A stretch of 64,000 nt of DNA from Methanolobus tindarius DSM 2278 (GCF_000504205.1 NZ_AZAJ01000001.1:530861-594860); one strand, 5' to 3'. Shown: positions 28,374 to 37,968, counted from the first letter of the stretch. Program-made: numbers and translations. Notes: generated from the sequence alone by a model not told the origin.

Positions 28374-28508
28374 CGATAATAATAGTAATAACTGAGTAAC
28401 AACTACTGTTTGATGTTTCAAATTTGTTGTTTAAAACTTGCTGTTTGAAATTTATCGTTTTATGTTTATAATTTTAAATTTGAAATACCAAACAAAACTG
28501 ATTCTCGC
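28374..28508. other. Low-complexity gap between convergent genes
   Basis: Imperfect repeats of a TGTTTGAAATTT-like unit fill this gap. No hairpin terminator or gene was recognised; the T-rich runs may terminate transcription from both sides. Confidence 0.4.
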
Positions 28509-29498
28509 TTATTCCGATTCATAAGTGAAATTGACTTTCAGACCCAGAATTTCACTTGAACCCAAATGGATATCTCTTGCGATTTCAGCACATCCTATGG
28601 CTGCACTCCACCTGTCAAGAACATGAACCTTTATCCCGAGGTGAGATTCTATCTTCTTTACAACTTCAGGAACTTCTCCAACAGACCCTTCAATGACAAC
28701 TTCACCTTCAGAACCATAGTCCTTCATCAGAAGCTGCATACCGGCAATTTCCATGGCGGCAAAAAGTGCGATACTGTCAATAGCCAGCACAGCCTGGGAA
28801 TTTCCATCTTTAGCAGCTTTTATGAGTTCGTGCCTGTCTGAGAACGAAGTATGTTTAAGGACACCGGAATTTACAAATGCCTCATTAGCACTTATCCTGC
28901 CAGCATCGACATCCCTGAGAGCCTGGACATCCAGAGGACCATGCTGAAGTCCCGGAGCAAATATACATGCATCTATAGCACCTATAAGTTTTCCATTTGC
29001 AACCGCCACAGTAACAGTATTTGAACTAATATCGGAAAGTACAAAGTCACTGAATCCAAGTGCGAATGCATGATAAGCAATACCTATTTTTTCAGGACTT
29101 GTGGAGTGTGAAAAAATATTGAGACGAGGATCTGTGTCGCTGTTTTCATGAATACCCGGAATTACAACGGCAGGAATTTTTGAGGATAATATAGAATCAA
29201 AAACAAGTCCACCTCCACCAGTTTTCTTGCCAGCGCCTTCTATGCTTTTAACACCACGGTTTTCAACAGTGGCTATATTTTCAATATCTTTTATGCCATC
29301 ACCCATGGAATAAGTTACAGCCATTAAAGAGATATCAGAAGAATTTATTCCAAAAGCATTTTCCATCGAAGATATAAGCTGGGACTCGCTCATACCGGCA
29401 GCTTCAGTTCTTGGAAGTTCAAGTTTCAGCACTTTCCCATCAGGAAAGAGTGCAGCAAAGCGCATTGCAGTTGTACCATGATCTATTCCAACGAACAT
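28509..29498 (-). CDS. Methanogenesis marker protein 12 (ASKHA-fold)
   Basis: This 329-residue protein matches methanogenesis marker 12. The N-terminal GIDHGTTAMRF (about 4-14) is an ASKHA (sugar kinase/Hsp70/actin) phosphate-1 loop, and later glycine-rich loops near 215-225 and 275-285 fit ATP binding. The function is unknown; the family is restricted to methanogens and relatives. The frame runs to 29516, but ATG 29498 follows AAGGTGA at correct spacing and gives the family start, so I chose it. It lies 10 bp after the DUF2103 gene, whose product may be a partner. Confidence 0.87.
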   Translation of the reverse strand: MFVGIDHGTTAMRFAALFPDGKVLKLELPRTEAAGMSESQLISSMENAFGINSSDISLMAVTYSMGDGIKDIENIATVENRGVKSIEGAGKKTGGGGLVFDSILSSKIPAVVIPGIHENSDTDPRLNIFSHSTSPEKIGIAYHAFALGFSDFVLSDISSNTVTVAVANGKLIGAIDACIFAPGLQHGPLDVQALRDVDAGRISANEAFVNSGVLKHTSFSDRHELIKAAKDGNSQAVLAIDSIALFAAMEIAGMQLLMKDYGSEGEVVIEGSVGEVPEVVKKIESHLGIKVHVLDRWSAAIGCAEIARDIHLGSSEILGLKVNFTYESE

Positions 29499-29508
29499 CG
29501 ATTTCACC

Positions 29509-29856
29509 TTAGACATCAGATAATAATGAATTTAGTTCTTTCAGAATGTTTTCACCTTCTTCAAAACTGCCTACATTTGTAATTATACGCAGTTCCTGGA
29601 AAGATGTACCGTGTGAAAGAAGAAGCCGCAGGTTTCCCCTGTCATCCGGCCTCTGGATTTTAGCAGTAAGTTTTCCGCCGGAATTACCTTTTCCTTTAAC
29701 AGCAATTACAGAAGGAATTACTTTTTTGACAGAAGGGTGCTGACTCAGCAAGGACACTATCTTTTTACCAGCACGTCCGCCGATAATAGTAGTATGAGAA
29801 CCACCGAGTTTACACTCTGGTTTGCGAACTCCTTTTGAATTGATAGTATCCGTCAT
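29509..29856 (-). CDS. DUF2103 family protein
   Basis: This 115-residue protein looks like the archaeal DUF2103 family. Its core reads LGGSHTTIIGGRAGKKIVSLL followed by a PSVKKVIPSVI strand, suggesting a small alpha/beta RNA- or metal-binding fold. A single Cys16 and His21 lie near the N-terminus. The 10-bp spacing to marker 12 indicates one transcript. No specific function is known to me. Confidence 0.65.
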   Translation of the reverse strand: MTDTINSKGVRKPECKLGGSHTTIIGGRAGKKIVSLLSQHPSVKKVIPSVIAVKGKGNSGGKLTAKIQRPDDRGNLRLLLSHGTSFQELRIITNVGSFEEGENILKELNSLLSDV

Positions 29857-30026
29857 TTCAATTGGAATGACAACTAGTTATATAAAATATTAGTGGTTCG
29901 TTTTAATGTTGCGATTCTATAACGGATGCAAAAACAGAAAGAGAATATGAAAACAAATAACTGAAAAATAAAAATGTAGTAAAAAAGTGATGATTTTCAG
30001 ACAAAAGAAAAATAATATTCAGAAAA

Positions 30027-30464
30027 TCAGATTTCCTGAATATCTGCCATATCAATTAGCTTTACACCTGAACCGTTAAGAACCTTAATGGCCCCTTCAA
30101 TGTCACTGACCCTGAGAATAAGAAGTGCCTTCTCAGTCTTTGTGACAAAAGCATAGGCATAATCGATGTTGATACTCTGACCACCAAGCACATCAGCGAT
30201 CTTACCCAGTCCACCAGGCACATCCTCCATTTCAATACCCAGGACACTGGTTTCAGAAACCGTGAACCCTGCATCGTGAAGAACTTCGTGGGCGAAGTCA
30301 GGCTTGTCAACTACCATCCTGATGATACCGAAATCTCCAGCTTCGGCGATGGTAAAAGCCCTTATGTTAATACCTGCATTTCTGAAATTAGTTGCAATAT
30401 TAGCAAGGCGACCTGGCTTGTTCTCTGCGAAAAGTGATATCTGCTTGATTATCTTTTCTTCCAT
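30027..30464 (-). CDS. Tandem ACT-domain protein
   Basis: This 145-residue protein has two ACT domains (about 5-70 and 72-140) and no catalytic domain, as in COG4747. Such proteins bind amino acids and regulate partner enzymes. The first repeat contains ENKPGRLANIATNFRNAGINIRA and the second VPGGLGKIADVLGGQSINIDY. It lies 43 bp downstream of the aryl-CoA ligase gene on the same strand, a pairing often seen in methanogens. It probably senses an aromatic amino acid. Confidence 0.85.
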   Translation of the reverse strand: MEEKIIKQISLFAENKPGRLANIATNFRNAGINIRAFTIAEAGDFGIIRMVVDKPDFAHEVLHDAGFTVSETSVLGIEMEDVPGGLGKIADVLGGQSINIDYAYAFVTKTEKALLILRVSDIEGAIKVLNGSGVKLIDMADIQEI

Positions 30465-30507
30465 ATTAACACCTGCATTTTTATTAGAAGTTATGTTGCA
30501 TAAGCGT

Positions 30508-31812
30508 TTATAGCTTTCTGTTGTCTATCACTTTCTTGGCTTTGCCCATTGAACGTGGAATTGTTCCTTTCTCAACAAGCTCAACCTTTACTGCCAGATT
30601 AAGCACATTCTTAAGTGCAGCCTGAACCTTCTTTTCAAGACCGATTATATCATTGACTTTGTCACTGAATGCTTCATCTGTCATCTCTATCTGTATAGTC
30701 ATGGTATCGAGTTCATTTACCCTGTCCACGATTATCATAAAGTGTTCGCCAACTTCAGGTATAGTCATAAGTACAGACTCTACCTGACCAGGGAATACAT
30801 TGATACCACGCACGATAAGCATGTCATCTGCACGTCCAAGTACCCTCATGATACGTGGGTGTGTACGACCACATTTGCATGGTTCCTTGTTAATGATAGT
30901 AATATCACCAATACGATACCTGATAAGTGGAAGTGCTTCCTTTGCAAGGGTTGTGATTACAAGCTCCCCACGCTCACCGTCACCAAGTTGTTCACCTGTT
31001 TCAGGGTCAATTACTTCGAGAAGGAACATGTCGGCCCATATATGGATACCTTCCTGGAACTGACATTCTGTACAGAGAGGACCACTGAGTTCTGAAGTAC
31101 CATAGATATCATAAGCTTTGATGCCTGTTGCTTCCTCTATTCTTGATCTCATTTCCTCAGACCAGGGTTCTGCACCAAAAATACCAGCCTTAAGCTTTGT
31201 ATCATTCTGTATGCTGATTCCATTCTGGTTTGCAACCTCACTCATGAAGAGGAAGTAAGATGGAGTACAGGCAATTGCCGTGCTGCCTAGATCCTGCATA
31301 AGATCAAGCTGCTTTTCTGTGTTACCTGAACTTGTAGGAAGAACAGTTGAACCCACTTCTTCAGCACCGTAGTGAAGCCCAAGACCGCCTGTGAAAAGAC
31401 CGTATCCATAACTCACCTGAATAATATCCCCACGACCCAAACCAATTGAGGTGAGAGCTCTTGCAAGGGATGTATTCCATGCATGGATATCATTCTTTGT
31501 ATAACCTACAACAGTTGGCTTCCCGGTAGTTCCTGAAGACACATGGAAACGTGTAAGCTGTTCATTAGGAACACAGAACATTCCTGTTGGATAAGTGTCT
31601 CTTAGATCGGATTTGTATGTAAAAGGTAATTTCTTCAGGTCATCAAGTGTCTGGATATCTTCAGGTTTGACACCTGCTTCATCAAATCTCTTTTTGTAGA
31701 AATCTGAGTGCTGGTAGACATAGTTTACCAGATTTTTGAGTTTATTCTCTTGCATTTTCTCCAGTTCATCAACTGGCATCCTTTCCATCAATGGGTTCCA
31801 GTATTCTATCAT
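30508..31812 (-). CDS. Phenylacetate-CoA ligase family enzyme (PaaK-like)
   Basis: This 434-residue AMP-forming aryl-CoA ligase has the adenylate motif SSGTTGKPT from residue 92, YGTSELSGP near 238-246 and the C-terminal GRADDMLIVRGINVFP hinge. In methanogens these enzymes likely activate phenylacetate or indoleacetate, letting indolepyruvate oxidoreductase run in reverse to make aromatic amino acids from scavenged acids. CxCGRTHPR near 310 is typical. It forms an operon with the ACT protein. The substrate is inferred from the family. Confidence 0.9.
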   Translation of the reverse strand: MIEYWNPLMERMPVDELEKMQENKLKNLVNYVYQHSDFYKKRFDEAGVKPEDIQTLDDLKKLPFTYKSDLRDTYPTGMFCVPNEQLTRFHVSSGTTGKPTVVGYTKNDIHAWNTSLARALTSIGLGRGDIIQVSYGYGLFTGGLGLHYGAEEVGSTVLPTSSGNTEKQLDLMQDLGSTAIACTPSYFLFMSEVANQNGISIQNDTKLKAGIFGAEPWSEEMRSRIEEATGIKAYDIYGTSELSGPLCTECQFQEGIHIWADMFLLEVIDPETGEQLGDGERGELVITTLAKEALPLIRYRIGDITIINKEPCKCGRTHPRIMRVLGRADDMLIVRGINVFPGQVESVLMTIPEVGEHFMIIVDRVNELDTMTIQIEMTDEAFSDKVNDIIGLEKKVQAALKNVLNLAVKVELVEKGTIPRSMGKAKKVIDNRKL

Positions 31813-31831
31813 CTAATTGCCCCTTTATCAA

Positions 31832-32830
31832 TTATTCAGATTCGTGACATTCATCATTTAATGAATCACATATAGAAGGATTGGGTTTGCCTCTGAGGAT
31901 ATCACGTATCCTGCCTTTGCATTCACCTAAAATGGTATCCATATCGGCAACCACATCAATTCCGGCAGCTCCCGCATGCCCTCCTCCGGTACCATCGTAA
32001 TTATGACTAATATCTTCCATTATCTTCCCCAAATTGACACCTGCAGCAACAGCTTCACGCTTGGCTCTTCCACTCACCCTGATATTAGCGTCACGGGAAG
32101 TTCCTATAAGAGCCACATCAGCACCAATGTTAAGGAACATGGATGATGCTGCACCACCAAATGAATTCACATGAGAATCCACCAGAAGCCAGTCATCAAC
32201 TCTTTCGATGTTTGCACGGGTAGCACATTTTAACATGGCTATACGCATGGATATATCCTGCGGAGTTGCTGCCATCATTTCCAATACATCTGCATACTCT
32301 ACACCACTACAGGCTATTATTTCAGAAACAGTCCTGAATGTTTCCTGTGTAGCATGTTTAAAATGGCCTGTATCAGTGATGATACCTGTGAGCAGACCCA
32401 TTGCAGTACGACGCATTACAGGTGCACCCATGGACCTCAAAATATCAAAGACCATCTCAGCCGTGGATGTTGCATGACGATGCAAATAAAACTCGGCGTT
32501 TTCAATAAGAGCGGTTGTTGCGTGATGGTCTATCACACAGTATTTACCAAGTTTGATATCATTAAGCTGAGAACTGGTTGAAGTGTCAACTACAAGAGTA
32601 ATATCATATTCTGAAGGGTCGGGTTTCTCGACCACATCTATATCAAGTTTATCAATAAGAAGAGAAGCAACCCGGTTACATCCATCAACAAGCCCTATTG
32701 TTCCACCAATGGCTTCTGATAATGCAAATGCACTGCTTACCGCATCCGGATCGGCGTTCCGATGACAAAGATAAAGGATATTATTATAATCCAGAAGCTT
32801 ATTGTAAAACTCCGTTTCTTCAACTTGCAT
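31832..32830 (-). CDS. DHH/DHHA1 phosphoesterase, NrnA/RecJ-like
   Basis: This 332-residue protein has the DHH-family metal motifs NADPD (25-29) and DHH (101-103) and a C-terminal DHHA1 domain with GGGHAGAAG. It should hydrolyse short oligonucleotides, cyclic dinucleotide products or ssDNA from the end. The frame extends to 32872, but ATG 32830 follows AGAGGT at good spacing. It is the last gene of the superoperon, next to prefoldin beta. Confidence 0.85.
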   Translation of the reverse strand: MQVEETEFYNKLLDYNNILYLCHRNADPDAVSSAFALSEAIGGTIGLVDGCNRVASLLIDKLDIDVVEKPDPSEYDITLVVDTSTSSQLNDIKLGKYCVIDHHATTALIENAEFYLHRHATSTAEMVFDILRSMGAPVMRRTAMGLLTGIITDTGHFKHATQETFRTVSEIIACSGVEYADVLEMMAATPQDISMRIAMLKCATRANIERVDDWLLVDSHVNSFGGAASSMFLNIGADVALIGTSRDANIRVSGRAKREAVAAGVNLGKIMEDISHNYDGTGGGHAGAAGIDVVADMDTILGECKGRIRDILRGKPNPSICDSLNDECHESE

Positions 32831-32890
32831 GGAAACCTCTGAACATGGCCGGCGCTTATACCGGCATGTCATCAGAAATAGAGAACAGGC

Positions 32891-33244
32891 TTACTGTGCC
32901 TGGTTCCCCATAGACTGTTCGATCTGTTCCTGAAGTTGTGTGAAACGTTTTGATATCCTTTCTTCCTGTCTGGAAATGGATTGTAACCTGAGTGAAAGTG
33001 TTTCTATTTTTTCATTCAGTTTGGACACAGATTCTTCCTTGTTTGATTTGATCTGTAATTCGCCGACACTTCGATAAATTACAACATCCTCAGGCAGCTT
33101 TTCCAGCTCTTCAAGTGCCATTTCAGCTTCTTTCTGCATGGACTCTATCTGGGATTTCTGCATGGCAAGGGACTGCGCTTGCTGCTGAACCTGCTGCAAC
33201 TGTGCAAGCTGGTTCTGTATCTGTGGGGGTATTTGCGTACTCAT
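32891..33244 (-). CDS. pfdB: Prefoldin beta subunit
   Basis: This 117-residue protein is the beta subunit of the hexameric prefoldin chaperone, which passes nascent proteins to the thermosome. It has two long coiled-coil helices (about 5-50 and 70-115) joined by the conserved VYRSVGELQIK hairpin. AGGTGA precedes the ATG. Its place after pcc1 in this string is typical of Euryarchaeota. Confidence 0.93.
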   Translation of the reverse strand: MSTQIPPQIQNQLAQLQQVQQQAQSLAMQKSQIESMQKEAEMALEELEKLPEDVVIYRSVGELQIKSNKEESVSKLNEKIETLSLRLQSISRQEERISKRFTQLQEQIEQSMGNQAQ

Positions 33245-33373
33245 TTGGTTTCACCTGGCATACCAATAAACCTGAAGTGATTTTAATGTTTCTATGTACA
33301 CTAATGCAAAAACAAGGATGTAAAGAGAGAATCTGATGCAGAATAATTGTTGCGAACACAGAAATATACTGCA

Positions 33374-33610
33374 CTAAACCAGACAATCTGCAGTCTCAGA
33401 TGCAACCTGTATAAGACGCAACCAGGTATTAAGAGTTGAACGCATGGCAACAAGATCATCAGATCTTATTTCCAGATAAAGAGTCGAGTTTTCGACATTC
33501 ATGTAAACAGATGACCGTTCAGTCACCTGACTTTCAAGTTCAGGTTTAAGTGATCTGTAAATACGTAAAGCTGCAGGAGTTTCAAAAACATAACGTGAGG
33601 TCAGCAACAC
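33374..33610 (-). CDS. KEOPS complex subunit Pcc1
   Basis: This 78-residue protein matches archaeal Pcc1, the dimerising subunit of KEOPS, the complex that makes t6A37 on tRNAs reading ANN codons. It has the expected size, one beta-beta-alpha domain and the NTWLRLIQVA helix near the C-terminus. It starts with GTG (33610) overlapping the 3' end of the Brix gene, which indicates translational coupling. Confidence 0.82.
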   Translation of the reverse strand: MLLTSRYVFETPAALRIYRSLKPELESQVTERSSVYMNVENSTLYLEIRSDDLVAMRSTLNTWLRLIQVASETADCLV

Positions 33611-34071
33611 TCTTCATCAACCTCAAATACCTTGTAGCTTTTCATCCTGAGACTGAAAAGTTCTTTTTCACCTTCTTTGAAATCCAGCTGATTTCCTGAA
33701 ATTGTAAGAGACAACAATGTTGAACATGTTGATTCATCAGGAACTATCAAATCATTAAGTAATGGTACTAACTCATTGTCACCATCAATTAAAGGAAATG
33801 ATTTGGACCTTTTTGGATACTCAGAAGGAGCTTCCAGTACGGAAATATAAATTGAAAGAGTGCAGAATCCTTTCCCATCATAAAAAGCCAAGCTACCAGG
33901 GTTACCATGATATTCACCGATAATAAGAAGTGGATTGCCATGAGAGAGGGTTAAGACCTCACCCATGCTCATCTTACCTCGGTTAAAGTACTCGAAACCG
34001 AAAAAAGATGCCAGATGCTTACATAAAGTACGCGTACCGGCAGAAGGTTTGCGAGAAGAAGTGATATGCAT
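33601..34071 (-). CDS. Brix-domain ribosome biogenesis protein
   Basis: This 156-residue protein is the archaeal single Brix-domain protein related to Imp4/Rpf1, thought to act in rRNA maturation. The N-terminal ITSSRKPSAGTRTLCKHLA is the family signature. It overlaps pcc1 and starts 6 bp after the rpoP stop codon, within the superoperon. Confidence 0.85.
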   Translation of the reverse strand: MHITSSRKPSAGTRTLCKHLASFFGFEYFNRGKMSMGEVLTLSHGNPLLIIGEYHGNPGSLAFYDGKGFCTLSIYISVLEAPSEYPKRSKSFPLIDGDNELVPLLNDLIVPDESTCSTLLSLTISGNQLDFKEGEKELFSLRMKSYKVFEVDEECC

Positions 34072-34077
34072 CGCTTC

Positions 34078-34215
34078 TTACTCTGCTTTGATGCGTTTGA
34101 TAGTTGTTGGACGCTCTTTCACAAGAATTCGGTGTCCACAGTAAGGACAGCGAATACCTGTGTACTCGTAGTCGATCTCAACATTTCTCTTGCATCTTGT
34201 ACATTTATAGGCCAT
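34078..34215 (-). CDS. rpoP: RNA polymerase subunit P (Rpo12)
   Basis: This 45-residue protein begins [14 protein letters not shown] and contains CxxC at Cys5/Cys8 and CPYCGHR at Cys23/Cys26, forming the zinc ribbon of archaeal Rpo12/eukaryotic Rpb12. It helps hold the polymerase assembly platform together. It lies between rpl37ae and the Brix gene, its standard place in archaea. The gene is too short for most size cut-offs and is easy to miss. Confidence 0.95.
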   Translation of the reverse strand: MAYKCTRCKRNVEIDYEYTGIRCPYCGHRILVKERPTTIKRIKAE

Positions 34216-34222
34216 ACTCACC

Positions 34223-34516
34223 TTACTCTGCTGCTGCTGCTTCCTTTGCCTTCTTTACAGAACGTGCAACGGTCTTTCCGACATTAGTCTGAGGAAGGAA
34301 TGTGCCACCTGCAAAGGTGTAGTCACATTTGGTACATTTCCAGATACCTGTACCTGTTCTCTTTACATTTGGACGTGCACATTGCGGGCACTTATGTGGC
34401 ATACGCATCTTTTCTTCAAGATCTGCCACAAGTTTACGGTCCCTTCTACCATAGCGAGTACCAAATCTACCGGCTGATCTGGATACTCGGCCTTTTCGTG
34501 TATATTTTTTTGCCAT
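34223..34516 (-). CDS. rpl37ae: 50S ribosomal protein L37Ae (eL43)
   Basis: This 97-residue protein carries the zinc-finger CPQC...CTKC (about 43-62) of the L37Ae family and the N-terminal basic [16 protein letters not shown] region that contacts rRNA. It lies 7 bp upstream of rpoP and 52 bp after rrp42. Confidence 0.96.
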   Translation of the reverse strand: MAKKYTRKGRVSRSAGRFGTRYGRRDRKLVADLEEKMRMPHKCPQCARPNVKRTGTGIWKCTKCDYTFAGGTFLPQTNVGKTVARSVKKAKEAAAAE

Positions 34517-34568
34517 GAATTTTATCTCCTTGAAATGGTGTAAATATTATATGATATTGAATTTCGGA

Positions 34569-35351
34569 TCAGATATTCAACAGGTGAGCTTCCCTGAGTT
34601 CAGATGCTTTCTGGCAGGCAAGTGACACAGCCTTTAACAGCTTTTCCTCGGTAAGTGCTCCATCGCCGCTCTTCTGCATTCCTGAAATTGAACCGTCCTG
34701 ATTTGAAACAATGGTTATGCGGGTATCACAAACTGTTTCTTCATCAAGGTCAGGGTCAATCATCATTTCACCGCCGATGTCTACCAGCGTAACTGAAACA
34801 GGCATATCCCTGATAGGCATTGGCATATCCTCACCACGGCCTTCGCGTTCACCAGGAACAACGGCAGTCAATAGGGCAGCTATTGCACCCAGGGAGGATA
34901 CATCCTGAATGTTCCCTTCATTGTTGAGAACATGGATATCTATGAATACCATCCAGACTTCTTCTCCCTCCGTAATACACAACTTGTTTAAATCAATTGC
35001 GCCTGATTCACGGATTCCCCTGTCTGTGACACGGGCCATTTCAATGGCATTCTCTTTTGGAGGACCTGCCTCAAAATCAGGAGAAGCTATTGGATTTAAC
35101 TCCATACTTGTAATAATGACACCTTGATCAGCAGAGTCAGGGAAAGGCGTTCCGACCTGTAGTTTTACTCCTACAAGAATTTCAGTACCACCCATCTTTA
35201 TCCAGGCGGAACCTTCAGCCTTTTCTATAACATTGGTTCTGATCTCAATGTCCCTTATCTCATCAAAAGCACGTCCATCAGCACGCTGACCTTTGAGCAT
35301 AAGGTTGTAAATGTAATCTTTCTTAAGTACCGACATTACTTCGTTGCCCAT
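34569..35351 (-). CDS. rrp42: Exosome subunit Rrp42
   Basis: This 260-residue RNase PH-like protein is the inactive partner of Rrp41 in the hexameric ring of the archaeal exosome, which degrades RNA 3' to 5' or adds A-rich tails. It has the family start (LKKDYIYNLMLKGQRADGR) and the ADQG and DMPMPIRDMPVSVTL segments. It follows rrp41 by 9 bp. GGTGAG precedes the start. Confidence 0.95.
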   Translation of the reverse strand: MGNEVMSVLKKDYIYNLMLKGQRADGRAFDEIRDIEIRTNVIEKAEGSAWIKMGGTEILVGVKLQVGTPFPDSADQGVIITSMELNPIASPDFEAGPPKENAIEMARVTDRGIRESGAIDLNKLCITEGEEVWMVFIDIHVLNNEGNIQDVSSLGAIAALLTAVVPGEREGRGEDMPMPIRDMPVSVTLVDIGGEMMIDPDLDEETVCDTRITIVSNQDGSISGMQKSGDGALTEEKLLKAVSLACQKASELREAHLLNI

Positions 35352-35360
35352 GATCTCACC

Positions 35361-36401
35361 TCAGTCCTTCTCTTCGTCATCCTCATCTTCTGTGGCATCC
35401 TCTTCATCCACATCAGTGAAAGACTCTTCAAAATCCTCTACAAGCTCAACAGCTTCGAAATCAGAATGAGATTCTACAGAATCGAGGTCTTCATCTTCAT
35501 CGTCCTCTGATTCAGGTTCATCATCTAAATCCTCGTCAGCATCTTCAACCTCGTCTTCCTGATCAGCATCGCCAGATTCGACTTCAGCCTCCTCCTCATC
35601 TTCAACATCATTTTCAGATGATTCAAGAGCGGATTCTACAATGGAAGATACATCGACTTCTTCATCATCAGAGATATCTACATCTTCAAGTTTTGTAAAC
35701 TTGCTTCTAAGAGTTTCCTTTTGAATCTCCATAATCTGGCGGCATCCTTCCTTGCACATCTCAATTGCCTTTTTGAACTCTTCCGGAGTAACGTCACCGT
35801 CCATCTGTACAAGAGTAATCTCCCCATCAGATGTCATAGCCATTGGGATATCAGCATCACCATAATTGTCTTCAGGCTTGTTAAGGTCAAGTACGAGCTG
35901 TCCGTCAACCTTTCCTACTGCACATGCAGAAACAAGTCCTTTCATAGGAATACCTGCATCAGCAAGAGCCACACAGGCTGCATTAATAGCTGCAGTCCTA
36001 GTACCTGCATCAGCCTGGAGTACTTCTGCAAAAACATCAATTACTGCACCAGGATAAAGGTGAGTGAGCACTACAGGCTCAAATGCCTCACGGCTTACTT
36101 TTGATATCTCAATACTTCTTCTGCTTGGACCTGGTCTTATACGATCCTCTACAGAGAAAGCTGCCATATTATAACGGTATCTTATTAATACGGAATCAGC
36201 TTTCTGCAATCTTCTTGGGTGAAGTTCCCTTGGGCCATAAACAGCCGCAAGTACCTTATTCTTACCCCATTCCAAATAACATGAACCATCAGCCCTGGAG
36301 AGTACACCTATCTCCATTTTCATCGGCCTGATCTCATCAACACGTCTGCCATCCAGACGTAATCCATTTTCATCAATGAACTTTTCAGGTTTATCACTCA
36401 T
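35361..36401 (-). CDS. rrp41: Exosome catalytic subunit Rrp41 with long acidic tail
   Basis: This 346-residue protein has an RNase PH core (1-237) that should carry the phosphorolytic site of the exosome; GTRTAAINAA (about 133-142) is part of the phosphate-binding region, with GPRELHPRR near 56-64. Residues 238-346 form an extension of about 109 residues in which 62 are Asp or Glu (about 57%). Most archaeal Rrp41 proteins end near 240-250 residues. The tail is in frame and compositionally like the acidic tails of the neighbouring Rrp4 and PsmA. It may tune RNA affinity or partner binding. Confidence 0.95.
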   Translation of the reverse strand: MSDKPEKFIDENGLRLDGRRVDEIRPMKMEIGVLSRADGSCYLEWGKNKVLAAVYGPRELHPRRLQKADSVLIRYRYNMAAFSVEDRIRPGPSRRSIEISKVSREAFEPVVLTHLYPGAVIDVFAEVLQADAGTRTAAINAACVALADAGIPMKGLVSACAVGKVDGQLVLDLNKPEDNYGDADIPMAMTSDGEITLVQMDGDVTPEEFKKAIEMCKEGCRQIMEIQKETLRSKFTKLEDVDISDDEEVDVSSIVESALESSENDVEDEEEAEVESGDADQEDEVEDADEDLDDEPESEDDEDEDLDSVESHSDFEAVELVEDFEESFTDVDEEDATEDEDDEEKD

Positions 36402-36453
36402 ATTAATTCTCCAACGTTCTCACATTTTCCCTGATCAAAAAGAGTTACTCCGG

Positions 36454-37239
36454 TCAATCATCATCTTCCAGAAGAGCATCCACTTTTCGGTAGGTATCTT
36501 CCCTGATCTCACTTTCATCCTCTGCAACTTTTGTATCTTCTGTGAGATTATCCTCTAAAACAGCTTCATCCTTCTCAGAAACAAGTTCTTCCCCACCTTT
36601 CAAAAAAAGAGATATCCTATCTGTTAATCCTGATGTGTGAGAATGTTTCATAATAAGCTCAATAGCCTCTGTGAGAAGGTCCATTTCACTATCTTTTCCA
36701 TTTATCCATATTCTTCCATTCTGGCCTACGAATATCTCGCAATTTGTCTCTTTCTTAAGCATTGATACCATAGAACCACCATGTCCTATGATACGAGGAA
36801 CTTTCGTAGGAGTTACTTCAATAACACGGCCATTACTAAGAGATCTCAGACCGCGTTCTCTCATGGTCAATTCGACCTTCATGGATGAACTTACATCTTT
36901 TACACGAAGCAAGACTGATGTGCCTATACCCATGTACTGCGCCATTTTTTCCTGTTCCAAACGCCTTGGATATTCAGACACATGCAACAAGCCATCGTAT
37001 GGCGAACCAATATCAAATATCCAGTTAGAGGGAGTTACATCTATAACTGTACCAATAACGTAATCCCTGGAAGAAGGAATATACTTTCCGGAAAAAGGAA
37101 TAACGGATATCTTCTTCTTGGCATTCATAACTCCATATAAAAGAGAGTAGACTTTCCCATCCTTAACATATGTACCAGGACCGGAATCAGTCTTGTTATC
37201 AGACAAAAGTTGTCCAGGAATTACAATTTCACGTTCCAT
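36454..37239 (-). CDS. rrp4: Exosome RNA-binding subunit Rrp4
   Basis: This 261-residue cap protein has an N-terminal domain, an S1 RNA-binding domain (about 60-130) and a KH domain (about 140-205, GHGGSMVSMLKKETNC). The cap binds substrate and threads RNA into the ring. The last 45 residues form an acidic tail. It lies between SBDS and rrp41. Confidence 0.94.
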   Translation of the reverse strand: MEREIVIPGQLLSDNKTDSGPGTYVKDGKVYSLLYGVMNAKKKISVIPFSGKYIPSSRDYVIGTVIDVTPSNWIFDIGSPYDGLLHVSEYPRRLEQEKMAQYMGIGTSVLLRVKDVSSSMKVELTMRERGLRSLSNGRVIEVTPTKVPRIIGHGGSMVSMLKKETNCEIFVGQNGRIWINGKDSEMDLLTEAIELIMKHSHTSGLTDRISLFLKGGEELVSEKDEAVLEDNLTEDTKVAEDESEIREDTYRKVDALLEDDD

Positions 37240-37248
37240 TATGGGGCC

Positions 37249-37941
37249 TCATAATAATTTAGTTTCAGCATCCCCTTTTGTAAGATGATTCACAAGGCCA
37301 TAGAAATCATTCTGAAGGCCAGCAGGCATTTTGACAACAGCTACCCATGAACCGTCATTTTGCCACTCATTCTTTACAAGGGTTCCAAAGTTGGCAATAT
37401 CTCCATACGATTTTGCCGCATATTCACCTGGAATCTTTACAGCTATATCGACCTCTTCAAACCTTATAGGGATTATGGGACGAATAGCTTTCATTACAAT
37501 ATTTACCTGCTCATCGACACCTTTTAAAGGATCGATATGAATCTTCGCCTCTTCCATTGCCTTTTCAATTCTGGCAGGAGGATGAGGCGTCCTTGTCTGG
37601 GGGTTAATAGCATTTTGTGCAATAATCGTTATGACCTGTCTGGTTTTCTCTTCCAGAATCTGCTTTCTCTGCTCTTTTGTAAGCTGGAGTTCACCGTGCA
37701 ATATTATCTGCCGGGCAATATCCATTACATCATTGGTTTCAAAAGCACTTGTAAGCTCAGATTCTCCGGCATGGTCCCCCTGCGCAGCATCAGTAAATAC
37801 TGATTCTACAGCAATGATGTCTTCCATCTTGACATCTTCACCTCTTTTAAGCGAAAATGCACCTTCGGGTTCAACCAAAACCTCAAATTGATGCTTACCT
37901 TTCTTGAGCCTTGCAATAACAGACTCATCAAGAGATACCAT
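37249..37941 (-). CDS. SBDS/Sdo1 ribosome maturation protein
   Basis: This 230-residue protein has the three-domain SBDS layout: the N-terminal FYSH domain (1-90), a helical middle (about 95-160) with TRTPHPPARIEKAMEEA, and a C-terminal ferredoxin-like domain. It promotes release of the anti-association factor aIF6 from large subunits. It overlaps no gene but is 10 bp from rrp4. Confidence 0.94.
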   Translation of the reverse strand: MVSLDESVIARLKKGKHQFEVLVEPEGAFSLKRGEDVKMEDIIAVESVFTDAAQGDHAGESELTSAFETNDVMDIARQIILHGELQLTKEQRKQILEEKTRQVITIIAQNAINPQTRTPHPPARIEKAMEEAKIHIDPLKGVDEQVNIVMKAIRPIIPIRFEEVDIAVKIPGEYAAKSYGDIANFGTLVKNEWQNDGSWVAVVKMPAGLQNDFYGLVNHLTKGDAETKLL

Positions 37942-37968
37942 GTTAGTTCACCCCAATGATTGCTTTAA

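Noticed and set aside
28380..28500. Possible short repeat array (CRISPR-like)
   Set aside because: The repeats are imperfect, AT-rich and without spacers of even length. It is low-complexity DNA between convergent genes.
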